NCBI GenBank assembly: GCA_002731665.1 | Contig: PCCJ01000125.1 | Location: 1-10,394, forward strand | Direction of reading: 5' to 3' | From: Actinomycetota bacterium | GTDB taxonomy: Bacteria > Actinomycetota > Acidimicrobiia > Acidimicrobiales > Poriferisodaliceae | Length of the DNA: 10,394 nt | Translations under genes and position numbers: made by a program | Shown here: in pieces, positions 1 through 6,619 of the stretch | Numbering within the stretch: the stretch's first letter is position 1 | Layout: each line of letters begins with the position of its first letter | Notes under the pieces: generated by a model | Told to the model about the DNA's origin: nothing | What the model saw: only the letters and a program-made list of their open reading frames with translations | Databases searched by the model: none

Positions 1-368
1 CAGACGGTACGCTAGGCGTAATCCAGGTTGATGACCAAAAGTTTTATTCCGTCGAAAGACCTTGGATGGACAACGCCCCAAACGTCTCTTGTATACCAGA
101 GGGTGAATATAAAGTTAGCTGGAGGTTGAGTCCGAGATTTGGCGAGACTTGGCACATACAAGATGTACCTGACCGAACCCACATTTTAATCCACGCGGCG
201 AATTTTCCATACGACGTAGAAGGTTGTATCGGGCTTGGAATGGGCGTTATGGACCAAAGAGTAGGCGTGAAGAGTAGCCGAAGAGCAGTTCAGTCTTTTG
301 ATGAACTTACTCGGAGTGAAGAAGAGTGGTTGCTCAAAGTCGAGTTTGCTCATCTTGCGGGTCTTTAA
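1..368 (+). CDS. DUF5675 family phage protein (5' partial)
   Basis: The gene runs in from before the window. The reading frame is open from base 3, and the residues before the first internal ATG (position 66) fit the family: an ERPW segment directly precedes MDNAPNVSCIPEGEY. Taken from Met66, the remaining 100 residues show the DUF5675 hallmarks: the SCIPEGEYKV block (residues 8-17), then an RFG...DVPDRTHILIHAANFP segment and the VEGCIGLG block (51-58). DUF5675 is a phage and bacterial family without an established function. Residues His43 and Cys54 sit in a pattern (IHxxN...GCI) that resembles the active-site strand of L,D-transpeptidases (YkuD fold). This suggests a cell-wall or lysis-related role, but that is inference. 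The last 43 bases overlap the downstream HNH gene, so the two are probably co-translated. Family assignment is fairly sure; the true start is outside the window. Confidence 0.8.
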   Translation, partial: DGTLGVIQVDDQKFYSVERPWMDNAPNVSCIPEGEYKVSWRLSPRFGETWHIQDVPDRTHILIHAANFPYDVEGCIGLGMGVMDQRVGVKSSRRAVQSFDELTRSEEEWLLKVEFAHLAGL

Positions 369-760
369 TTGAGCCGACAGGCAGCAATCGAAGCGTTTGT
401 GCTAAGTGTCGCGGCGCGGCAAGAGTCGGCAACGCTGGAGGCACCACTGAGAAGTATCTCGCTTACAAGATTACGAAAGCCAAGTATCGAGCAAAAACAA
501 ACAAGATGGAATTCAACCTAACGGTTGAAATACTAAATGATATTTACGAGCAGCAAAAAGGTTTCTGCGCTGTCTCTGGTTTGCCGCTTCTGCACACGAA
601 TGAGGAAGCAGACTTTAGCATCAGTATTGACCGACTGGATAACGACAAAGGTTATACCGACGACAACATCAGGCTGGTCTGTAGAAGGGTCAACCTGATG
701 CGAAATAACCTTACAACTGAAATGTTTGATTGGTGGTGTAAGCAAATTGCAAAAGATTGA
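326..760 (+). CDS. HNH endonuclease-like protein with N-terminal zinc ribbon
   Basis: This 144-aa protein starts at GTG 326, with GGAG at 313-316 as ribosome binding site, inside the end of the DUF5675 gene. Residues 8-28 carry two Cys pairs (C8-x2-C11 and C25-x2-C28), a probable zinc ribbon. Residues 80-127 match an HNH-like beta-beta-metal core: FCAVSGLPL, then SIDRLDNDKGYTDDN and IRLVCRRVNLMRNN, with conserved Asp102, Asn114 and Asn123. The Asp-His pair of classical HNH enzymes is Asp102-Arg103 here, as in other phage proteins of the SIDR type, so the general base is unclear. HNH proteins beside terminase genes are known packaging partners (HK97 gp74 is the studied case), which fits this position directly before the terminase. 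A homing nuclease is the alternative. The 3' end overlaps the terminase frame, which argues against a recent insertion. Confidence 0.82.
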   Translation: MVAQSRVCSSCGSLIEPTGSNRSVCAKCRGAARVGNAGGTTEKYLAYKITKAKYRAKTNKMEFNLTVEILNDIYEQQKGFCAVSGLPLLHTNEEADFSISIDRLDNDKGYTDDNIRLVCRRVNLMRNNLTTEMFDWWCKQIAKD

Positions 761-2330
761 AGATGTGGCGCGTAAGTTAAAAAAGGATTTCCCGCTCTAC
801 GCAAAAAATATTCTGAAGATCATTACTAAAGAAGGCGAAGTAAAACCTTTCGTGATGAATGCAGGACAAAACGCTATCCACAAACAGCTTGAAAAACAGC
901 TAAAAGACACAGGAAGGATACGCGCATTAGTCCTAAAAGCCCGACAAGTGGGAATATCCACCTATGTTGAGGGTCGTTTCTTCTGGAGAATCACCCAGAA
1001 TCGCAACGCAAACGCATTTGTTTTGTCTCATTTGGCTGAATCGACTAATTCCATATTCAATATGGTGCGACATTTCTACGATAATATCCCACATCCTGCC
1101 TTTAAACCGCCTATTTCGAGCCAATCTGCCCAAACTTTAGTGTTTGATAAGCTCAATTCTAGGTATCGAGTGGGTACTGCAAGATCTACGCAGACCGGTC
1201 GAGGGCAGACAAACAGGTTTGTTCACGGCTCAGAAGTGGCTTTTTACCCGCAAGGAGCCGATATTGTGGCAGGTTTGCTGCAAACTGTGGGCAGCGAGGA
1301 CTCGGAAGTGATACTGGAATCGACCGCTAACGGGGCTGGAGGCTGGTATTACGACCAAGTAATGAAGAGTTTGCGGGGTGAGACTGAATGGATCACTTGT
1401 TTTGTACCCTGGTATTGGATGCCGGAGTATAAGCGGAAGCCAGATCCTTACTTTAAAGCCACGCCAGAGGAATACAAGCTTGCCCAATCCTATAATTTAA
1501 ACGACGCACAGTTGTGCTTTAGAAGAGCCAAGCTGGACGAACTGGGTGGAACTGATCTTTTTCGTCAAGAATATCCAAGTACTCCCATAGAGTCTTTCCT
1601 GACGTCTGGTCGGTGTTTTGTAGAAGAGAAAGCTTTAGCTGTAGCAGAAGCTGAATGCTATTCACCTGATTTTATTGGAGAGATACGGGATGGTCAGCTC
1701 TCTCCTTTAGAGAAAGGCAGCTACAAAGAGTGGTTCCCGCCAATTCCTGATGAGAATTATGTTATCGGCGTTGATGTAGCAGAAGGATTAAACTACGGAG
1801 ACTATAGTTGCGCTCAAGTTTTAGACTCGGTAGGGAGGCAAGTAGCTTGCTGGCACGGACACATTGACCCTTGGGAATGGGGAAATATCGTTAGTCAGTT
1901 AGGAAAACGTTTTAATAGTGCGTATGCCATCGTTGAAAGAAACAATCACGGGTTAACTACGTTAAGAAGACTTCAAGAACTAGGCTATCCGAATCTTTTT
2001 GTAGAATCCTCTGTTGATAATGCATACGGGGATAAGCTTACAAAACGTGGGGGCTTTCTTACAACAAGCAAAACCAAACCGCTTATTATTGACAATCTTG
2101 CAGCCCTCCTCCGACAAGAAGAAAGTGGTATCGCCGACATAGAATTATTGAACGAACTTCGTACCTATGTCATTGATGAAAAAGGAGCTTTTAATTCTCA
2201 GCGAGGATGTTATGATGACAGAGTAATAGCTATAGCTGTTGCCCTGCACGGACTTGCATCGATGCCTCGGACGAGGACGCCGCGAATACAAAAGCGGTAT
2301 AAATCAGTTGATTCTGTAGCAGGTTATTGA
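726..2330 (+). CDS. terL: Terminase large subunit (DNA-packaging ATPase/nuclease)
   Basis: This protein cuts concatemeric phage DNA and drives ATP-powered packaging through the portal. In the 534-aa version, the ATPase domain has a Walker A-type loop LKARQVGIST (70-79), a Walker B region FVHGSEVAF (165-173, with acidic Glu170) and a coupling motif ESTANG (198-203). The C-terminal RNase H-like nuclease domain has the acidic residues expected for two-metal catalysis: Asp350 in IGVDVAEG, Glu404 in AIVERNNHG and Asp497/498 in YDDRVIAIA. Length and domain order are normal. No ATG start exists near the 5' end. TTG 726 has no visible Shine-Dalgarno. TTG 747, with GGTGG about 10 bases upstream, and GTG 765 are real alternatives, so up to 13 N-terminal residues are uncertain. 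The stop overlaps the portal start. No small terminase subunit is recognisable upstream. Confidence 0.95.
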   Translation: MIGGVSKLQKIEDVARKLKKDFPLYAKNILKIITKEGEVKPFVMNAGQNAIHKQLEKQLKDTGRIRALVLKARQVGISTYVEGRFFWRITQNRNANAFVLSHLAESTNSIFNMVRHFYDNIPHPAFKPPISSQSAQTLVFDKLNSRYRVGTARSTQTGRGQTNRFVHGSEVAFYPQGADIVAGLLQTVGSEDSEVILESTANGAGGWYYDQVMKSLRGETEWITCFVPWYWMPEYKRKPDPYFKATPEEYKLAQSYNLNDAQLCFRRAKLDELGGTDLFRQEYPSTPIESFLTSGRCFVEEKALAVAEAECYSPDFIGEIRDGQLSPLEKGSYKEWFPPIPDENYVIGVDVAEGLNYGDYSCAQVLDSVGRQVACWHGHIDPWEWGNIVSQLGKRFNSAYAIVERNNHGLTTLRRLQELGYPNLFVESSVDNAYGDKLTKRGGFLTTSKTKPLIIDNLAALLRQEESGIADIELLNELRTYVIDEKGAFNSQRGCYDDRVIAIAVALHGLASMPRTRTPRIQKRYKSVDSVAGY

Positions 2331-4303
2331 TGTCCGAACTAATCCAGTTCATTGAACCAGAAAACCAAGAGCCGTCCGGTGAACAAGATTCAGAGGTGCA
2401 AAACCTTGGATCTCGTTTAAAGGATCAGTTTAGCGAATACAAAGACGCTCGTAAAGAAACAGAAAACGGATGGCTGAAAGACCTCCGTCAATTCCAAGCT
2501 ATTTACGAACCGGACGTTTTAGCTAGGCTTGAAGAGTCTGGTGCTAGATCAAAAGTCTTTGTTGGTCTTACGCGGACTAAGGTCATGGCTGCATACAGCC
2601 GAATCATCGATCTCCTCTTCCAGCATGGCGATGCCTACTTTGCTGTTCAAGCAACAGAGATACCTCAGATAGATCCAATGAAAGCGATGCAGCTCAGAGA
2701 GGCTGCTCAGATGCAATTGGTACAGGCTAGTGGTTTAGATCCCGCAGCTAACCAAGACATTGTTATGGCTAGAATGAAAGAGCTGGAATCTGAGTTTAAA
2801 GAAGTCGAGAAAAAAATAGCTGATTCCGCTGCTAAAAAAATGACAAGTATCATCTTGGATCAGCTTCAAGATGTTAACGCTGAACAGAAGCTTAAAGAAA
2901 GCATTATGGAAAGCTGTATCTTTGGAAGCGGCGCTATAAAAGCCGGAACCGTTCGCATTGACCGGAAGAAAAGCTACAGCAAAGTTATGGACCCTCAAAC
3001 AGGGCAAGAGGTTTTTGCTCTATCTCAGATCGAGCAACCCGCACCCGATCTAGAATCAGTTTCTATTTTTGATCTTTATCCAGACCCCTATTGCACATCA
3101 CTAGAAGATTGCGATGGATTGTTTCGTCGTCACGTTCTCACTAAAAGACAGTTTAGAGAACTCAGCAACCTCCCTGGTTTCGATCCAGAGATAGTGAAGT
3201 ATGTTTTAAAGAATAGTAAGAACGGCAATCACCAAGAAGAAGACCACGAAAGATCTCGCAGAAAAATTGCAGGTATACATGAACATGGTGAATCTGGTCG
3301 ATACGAAGTACTAGAGTACTGGGGAAATATCGACGGACACGAATTAAAAGAAAACGGTTTTCAGTTTGAAGAAGAGGCAGATCTTTCTGAAGATTTCTCT
3401 GTTTGTATTTGGATATGTAACGACAAGGTCTTAAAGATCATGTTGAACCCAATATCTGGATACAAAATTCCGTATATGATTTTTCCTTACGAGAAGTCAC
3501 CTCACTCTTTTTGGGGAACTGGTGTTCCTTCGATGATGCGTGATTCTCAAACAACGATGAACGCGGCGACCAGGATATGGATTGATAACCTTGCTTTGTC
3601 CTCCGGTCCTTTAGTTGAAGTTAACACTGACTTACTAGCAGACGGAGAAGATCCCGCCGACATACATCCTTGGAGAGTGTTTCTTCGTAGCGGCGGTGAT
3701 GGCTCAATGCCAGCCGTGAGATTTTACCAGCCCATAGCAAACGCTAACGGCTTGAACCAAATAGTAGAACTGTTTAGACGGTTTGCAGATGAGACTACTT
3801 CCCTGCCCTCATACACACACGGAGAACAAACAAGGTCTTTAAACAAAACAGCTACTGGCATATCAATGCTTATGGGCGCTGCAAACGTCGCGCTCAAATC
3901 AACTATCAAGAATATCGATGACTTCCTTCTCGAACCCATGGTGGAAAGCCTTTTCCATTACAACATGGAGTTTGGAATAGACGAGGAAGCCAAGGGCGAT
4001 TTAAGGATCGTTCCGAGAGGTAGCACTGCTCTCGTACAAAAGGAAGTGCAATCCCAAAGACTCTTGCAGTTTCTGAGTCTTGTAAGTAACCCCATGGATG
4101 CGGCTTTGGTGGACCGAGGTCAATTGCTTAGAGATATAGCTCGGAGCATGGATATCGATCCTGACGAAATACTTAAATCTGTGGAGCAATTACAAGCTGA
4201 ACAGCAAGCACTCCAAAATCAAGCTATCGCCGGAGCAAGCTCAGGCGGTCCAATGGTTGAGAACTCAGCCCCAATGGGACCACCTCCAAACACTCCTATG
4301 TAA
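2330..4303 (+). CDS. Portal (head-tail connector) protein
   Basis: The portal forms the ring at one capsid vertex through which DNA enters and leaves, and it docks the terminase and later the adaptors. Start ATG 2330 overlaps the terminase stop by one base, with AGG at 2321-2323 upstream. It is preferred over the in-frame TTG at 2327. The product is about 657 aa, the size of podovirus-type portals. Visible features are a long charged helical segment at about residues 145-170 (MKELESEFKEVEKKIADSAA), a middle region with SIFDLYPDPYC, and a conserved-looking C-terminal helix block (RRFADETTSLPSY...TRSLNKTATGISMLM) followed by a stem or crown-like helix. The last 50 or so residues are Gln/Ala-rich and then Pro/Gly/Met-rich. 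Assignment rests on position, size and these motifs; the exact portal subfamily was not determined. Confidence 0.88.
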   Translation: MSELIQFIEPENQEPSGEQDSEVQNLGSRLKDQFSEYKDARKETENGWLKDLRQFQAIYEPDVLARLEESGARSKVFVGLTRTKVMAAYSRIIDLLFQHGDAYFAVQATEIPQIDPMKAMQLREAAQMQLVQASGLDPAANQDIVMARMKELESEFKEVEKKIADSAAKKMTSIILDQLQDVNAEQKLKESIMESCIFGSGAIKAGTVRIDRKKSYSKVMDPQTGQEVFALSQIEQPAPDLESVSIFDLYPDPYCTSLEDCDGLFRRHVLTKRQFRELSNLPGFDPEIVKYVLKNSKNGNHQEEDHERSRRKIAGIHEHGESGRYEVLEYWGNIDGHELKENGFQFEEEADLSEDFSVCIWICNDKVLKIMLNPISGYKIPYMIFPYEKSPHSFWGTGVPSMMRDSQTTMNAATRIWIDNLALSSGPLVEVNTDLLADGEDPADIHPWRVFLRSGGDGSMPAVRFYQPIANANGLNQIVELFRRFADETTSLPSYTHGEQTRSLNKTATGISMLMGAANVALKSTIKNIDDFLLEPMVESLFHYNMEFGIDEEAKGDLRIVPRGSTALVQKEVQSQRLLQFLSLVSNPMDAALVDRGQLLRDIARSMDIDPDEILKSVEQLQAEQQALQNQAIAGASSGGPMVENSAPMGPPPNTPM

Positions 4304-4469
4304 TCGGCTTGAGGATTCTCAAGACCGTTTATCGGTAGCAACAGAAACGAATTTTAGATTCGAGCAAGGACGACTCAGCGAGTTGCGCTTCATGCTCGAT
4401 TTAGAAAGTGCAGCTCAAGCTGTGCTAGGCAAAACGCAGACCCGTGCCAATCGGATATCTGCGCTTTAA
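4257..4469 (+). CDS. Small hypothetical protein between portal and scaffold
   Basis: This 70-aa reading frame begins at TTG 4257, 47 bases before the portal stop, in a different frame, with AGGCGG (4243-4248) as a possible ribosome binding site. No ATG or GTG start is available near the 5' end. The protein is hydrophilic and helical-looking. Its centre, FEQGRLSELRFMLDLESA, resembles the 'QGR-x2-x-LR-x-LL-x-LE' core of small phage proteins often found next to portal or terminase genes. That core is the main reason to accept the ORF, together with the fact that it fills an otherwise empty 166-base gap before the scaffold gene. Function is unknown. Low-copy accessory roles in head assembly are possible but unproved. 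The start is uncertain, because the frame stays open further upstream inside the portal gene. Confidence 0.55.
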   Translation: MRTQPQWDHLQTLLCNRLEDSQDRLSVATETNFRFEQGRLSELRFMLDLESAAQAVLGKTQTRANRISAL

Positions 4470-4499
4470 AAACGAACATCCAAAAGGACTCGTCAAAAA

Positions 4500-5411
4500 A
4501 TGGCAAATAGAAATGACCCAGAGCGACTAGAACAAGAAGTCAAACAAATGATGGAAGATGTTCGGAAGCAGCAAGCTGAACCCACGGCGGTGGACACTCA
4601 GCAAGTTGAAGAAGAAGTCCTCCAAGAAGCCCCCGATGAGCAGCCGGAACAGGTGGAATTTGAGACTGAAGCTCCTAGTACTGATGAAGAAGGCGGCGAA
4701 GAACCATCAGAACTAGACGACCTTATGTCGAGAATCGACAAAGCGGAACGTGCGATGAAAGGCGCTCAGGCGAAAATGACAAAAAGTAATCAAGAGGCAA
4801 GCGAACTGCGGCAAAAAAACGCAGAACTCGTTTCGGCTGTTGGTGACTTAAAAGGTCAGCTCTTAGACAAGCAGCGAGATGAATCGAAAATAGCGCAATT
4901 AAGGGAAGATTATCCTGACTTTGCGCCACAGTTCGACGACAACGAAGCACTAAGAGCGGAACTTGGAAAGACTAACGAATCTTTAAACCAGGTAGAACAG
5001 CAGAAACATAGACTAGAAGAGCAGAAGTTGCAGGACGCGCACTTCGGAAGAATAGAAGCAGTGCATCCAGATGTATCTGAAATCACACAAACAAGTGATT
5101 GGGCTTTATGGTTAGACGCTCAAGGATTGGACATTCAACATTATGTCGAATCTGGAAGTGCCAACGATGTTAATTATGTTCTGAGCAAGTTTAAAGAAGA
5201 CTTACAAATTCAAGCTCCAACGCCGCGAGAAGTTGCTCTCGAGAAGGCACAGTCGGCTGCAACGCCGAGGATGCCAAAAGTTCGAAAGCAAAAGGTTGGC
5301 GGAAAGAAAACTTGGACAGTTGATGACATCACACGGATGCCATTGCATGAATTTGAGAAACACAAATCTGAAATTCTAAGAGACATGTCAGAGGGTTCGA
5401 TTCGCCGTTAA
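4500..5411 (+). CDS. Probable capsid scaffolding protein
   Basis: Scaffolding proteins steer coat subunits into a procapsid and then leave or are degraded. The 303-aa product has the expected architecture. There is a very acidic, Gln-rich N-terminus (1-75). Long coiled-coil stretches follow at about 75-135 (MSRIDKAERAMKGAQAKM and following) and 150-180. The C-terminus is basic: about 250-303, with PKVRKQKVGGKKTWTVDD and ending in SEGSIRR, the type of tail that contacts coat protein. No enzyme motif, protease triad or Cys is evident. The gene lies between portal and major capsid protein, the standard scaffold position. Start ATG 4500 has AAGGA at 4484-4488, and the preceding 30 bases hold no other gene. 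The call is by architecture and position rather than by a sequence signature; scaffold sequences are poorly conserved. Confidence 0.82.
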   Translation: MANRNDPERLEQEVKQMMEDVRKQQAEPTAVDTQQVEEEVLQEAPDEQPEQVEFETEAPSTDEEGGEEPSELDDLMSRIDKAERAMKGAQAKMTKSNQEASELRQKNAELVSAVGDLKGQLLDKQRDESKIAQLREDYPDFAPQFDDNEALRAELGKTNESLNQVEQQKHRLEEQKLQDAHFGRIEAVHPDVSEITQTSDWALWLDAQGLDIQHYVESGSANDVNYVLSKFKEDLQIQAPTPREVALEKAQSAATPRMPKVRKQKVGGKKTWTVDDITRMPLHEFEKHKSEILRDMSEGSIRR

Positions 5412-5440
5412 TTATTTTTCTCGCATGAGGATTTTTTAAT

Positions 5441-6295
5441 ATGGCATTTGGACATAGTACGGGTACTACCTCGGAGGTGAACTTCATCCCCGAGATTTTC
5501 AGCAAGCTTTTACAGGCGAAGTTTTATGCTCAGTCTGTATTACCTGCAATTTCTAACACAGACTATCAGGGAGAAATCTCTGGGCAAGGCGATAAGGTAA
5601 CCATCAGAACAGTTCCCGCTGTAACGATTGGTGATTACGCTGGATCTATATCTACGCAAGAACTTACTACAGCTAAGGTTGAGCTTTTGATTGATAAAGC
5701 AAAATACTACAGCTTTGAGGTTCAAGATATTTTGAAGGCTCAGTCAAACATCGATCTTCTTGAAGCCGCATCTGGTGATGCTGCTGAAGGAATGCGAGTG
5801 GCTGTAGAAACAGATGTATTGTCTGGTGTCGTAACTGGCGCTACAACAATTGGATCGCAGACAACTATCACGGCGTCTAACGTCCTTACATCTATCTTGA
5901 GCATGTCTACTGCGTTGGACAACTTAAACATTCCAGAGGAAGGACGATTCATCGTTGTTTCTCCAGAGTTTGTTAGTTTGCTCAAGCAGTCAGAGCTTCG
6001 TCAGGCGTACTTAACGGGTGACGATACGTCTCCTTTAAGAAACGGCAAAGTTGGCATGGTTGACCGGTTTACGGTTTATCAGAGCAACATGCTGTACACA
6101 CCTGGATCTGGCGCTGACAGCGGTTACACGCACGTTGTCGCAGGTCATCCGAAGGCGATTTCTTTCGCCAGCCAATTCACGAACACGGAAACCATTCGAA
6201 TGGAAACCAAGTTCGGTGATGCGGTTCGGGGGCTTCAAGTATACGGCTCAAAGGTCGTAGTACCTGATGCACTTTGTATCGGTAAGTGGACTTAA
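5441..6295 (+). CDS. Major capsid protein (probable HK97 fold, P22 coat-like)
   Basis: This 284-aa protein follows the scaffold gene and is the best coat candidate. N-terminal residues 14-40 (NFIPEIFSKLLQAKFYA and following) resemble the coat N-arm. Then come G-D-K-V-T-I-R-T-VPAVTIGDY (50-66) and KVELLIDKAKYYSFEVQDI (79-97), the beta-rich E-loop/spine pattern typical of P22 gp5-type and related coat proteins. A long helix (about 103-128) follows, then an A-domain-like region containing EGRFIVVSPEFVSLL and a terminal segment GLQVYGSKVVVPDALC. A strong ribosome binding site, TGAGGA (5426-5431), lies 9 bases before ATG 5441, and a strong terminator follows the stop, both consistent with a highly expressed coat gene. 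The exact capsid subfamily is uncertain. Confidence 0.87.
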   Translation: MAFGHSTGTTSEVNFIPEIFSKLLQAKFYAQSVLPAISNTDYQGEISGQGDKVTIRTVPAVTIGDYAGSISTQELTTAKVELLIDKAKYYSFEVQDILKAQSNIDLLEAASGDAAEGMRVAVETDVLSGVVTGATTIGSQTTITASNVLTSILSMSTALDNLNIPEEGRFIVVSPEFVSLLKQSELRQAYLTGDDTSPLRNGKVGMVDRFTVYQSNMLYTPGSGADSGYTHVVAGHPKAISFASQFTNTETIRMETKFGDAVRGLQVYGSKVVVPDALCIGKWT

Positions 6296-6306
6296 TAGTC
6301 CCTCTT

Positions 6307-6336
6307 GAGGGGAGCCTTCGGGTTCCCCTCTTTTTT
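6307..6336 (+). terminator. Intrinsic terminator after the capsid gene (UUCG tetraloop)
   Basis: A 10-base-pair stem, GAGGGGAGCC (6307-6316) with GGTTCCCCTC (6321-6330), contains one G-U pair. It is closed by a C(UUCG)G tetraloop and followed by six T residues (6331-6336). This is a textbook rho-independent terminator lying 12 bases after the capsid stop codon. The next gene's ribosome binding site begins directly after the T tract. The terminator probably ends most capsid transcripts, with readthrough feeding the downstream genes. Confidence 0.93.
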
Positions 6337-6341
6337 AAGGA
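6337..6341 (+). promoter_or_regulatory. Ribosome binding site that fixes the 6347 start
   Basis: AAGGA sits 5 bases before ATG 6347 and directly behind the terminator T tract. It favours ATG 6347 over the longer in-frame start at 6305, which has no Shine-Dalgarno and would place the terminator stem inside the coding region. Confidence 0.75.
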
Positions 6342-6346
6342 ATGCA

Positions 6347-6619
6347 ATGAGCGCAAAGACAGAAAAAGACGAACTGTTTGAAAAAACAAAAACAGAGTTT
6401 GATGTGAGGCTTGACCGACGATTGAAGCTTTCTGAATTGAAAGACCAGGTTGAACGTTTAAAGCAGAACAAGAACAACCCTGCTCCTGCGCCCAAGATAA
6501 AAAAACCTAAAACGGTAAAAAATATTTTTACTGGGAATTCTTTCCCTTATACAGATGCTTTCGAAGGTCTGCCAGATTTAGAAGTAACTGAATGGGAGGA
6601 AGAAGATGGCGACAATTAA
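6347..6619 (+). CDS. Hypothetical 90-aa protein after the capsid gene
   Basis: I do not recognise a family. The protein is highly charged. Residues 3-42 are rich in Lys, Glu and Arg with heptad-like hydrophobics (LFEKTKTEF, LKLSELKDQVERLK), a likely coiled coil. Residues 43-58 form a Pro/Lys linker (NPAPAPKIKKPK). The C-terminus (71-90) is strongly acidic (VTEWEEEDGDN). No membrane segment or Cys is present. The gene lies between the coat protein and the first adaptor and overlaps the adaptor start by 14 bases, so its translation is probably coupled to that gene. Position suggests a head accessory or head-tail joining role, but the sequence does not show one. Being downstream of the capsid terminator, it should be expressed well below the coat protein. 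Confidence 0.75.
   Translation: MSAKTEKDELFEKTKTEFDVRLDRRLKLSELKDQVERLKQNKNNPAPAPKIKKPKTVKNIFTGNSFPYTDAFEGLPDLEVTEWEEEDGDN
6594..6600 (+). promoter_or_regulatory. Strong ribosome binding site for the adaptor gene
   Basis: GGGAGGA lies 5 bases before ATG 6606, inside the end of the preceding 90-aa coding region. It supports the 6606 start and implies translational coupling of the two genes. Confidence 0.75.

Noticed and set aside
4253..4303. Programmed +1 frameshift joining portal to the 4257-4469 frame
   Set aside because: The region has a CCCCA run but no recognised slippery context, stimulator or rare-codon pause. A separate TTG start explains the ORF more simply.
5412..5440. Promoter or terminator before the capsid gene
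   Set aside because: The 29-base gap is T-rich but has no stem and no convincing -35/-10 pair. Only the TGAGGA ribosome binding site is supported.
6051..6260. Alternative-frame + ORF inside the capsid gene
   Set aside because: It is fully nested, low in plausible domain content (Arg/Thr/Cys-rich readthrough), and overlaps the best-supported frame.
6305..6346. Longer in-frame start for the 90-aa protein at 6305
   Set aside because: It would translate the terminator stem and T tract and has no Shine-Dalgarno, whereas ATG 6347 has AAGGA 5 bases upstream.
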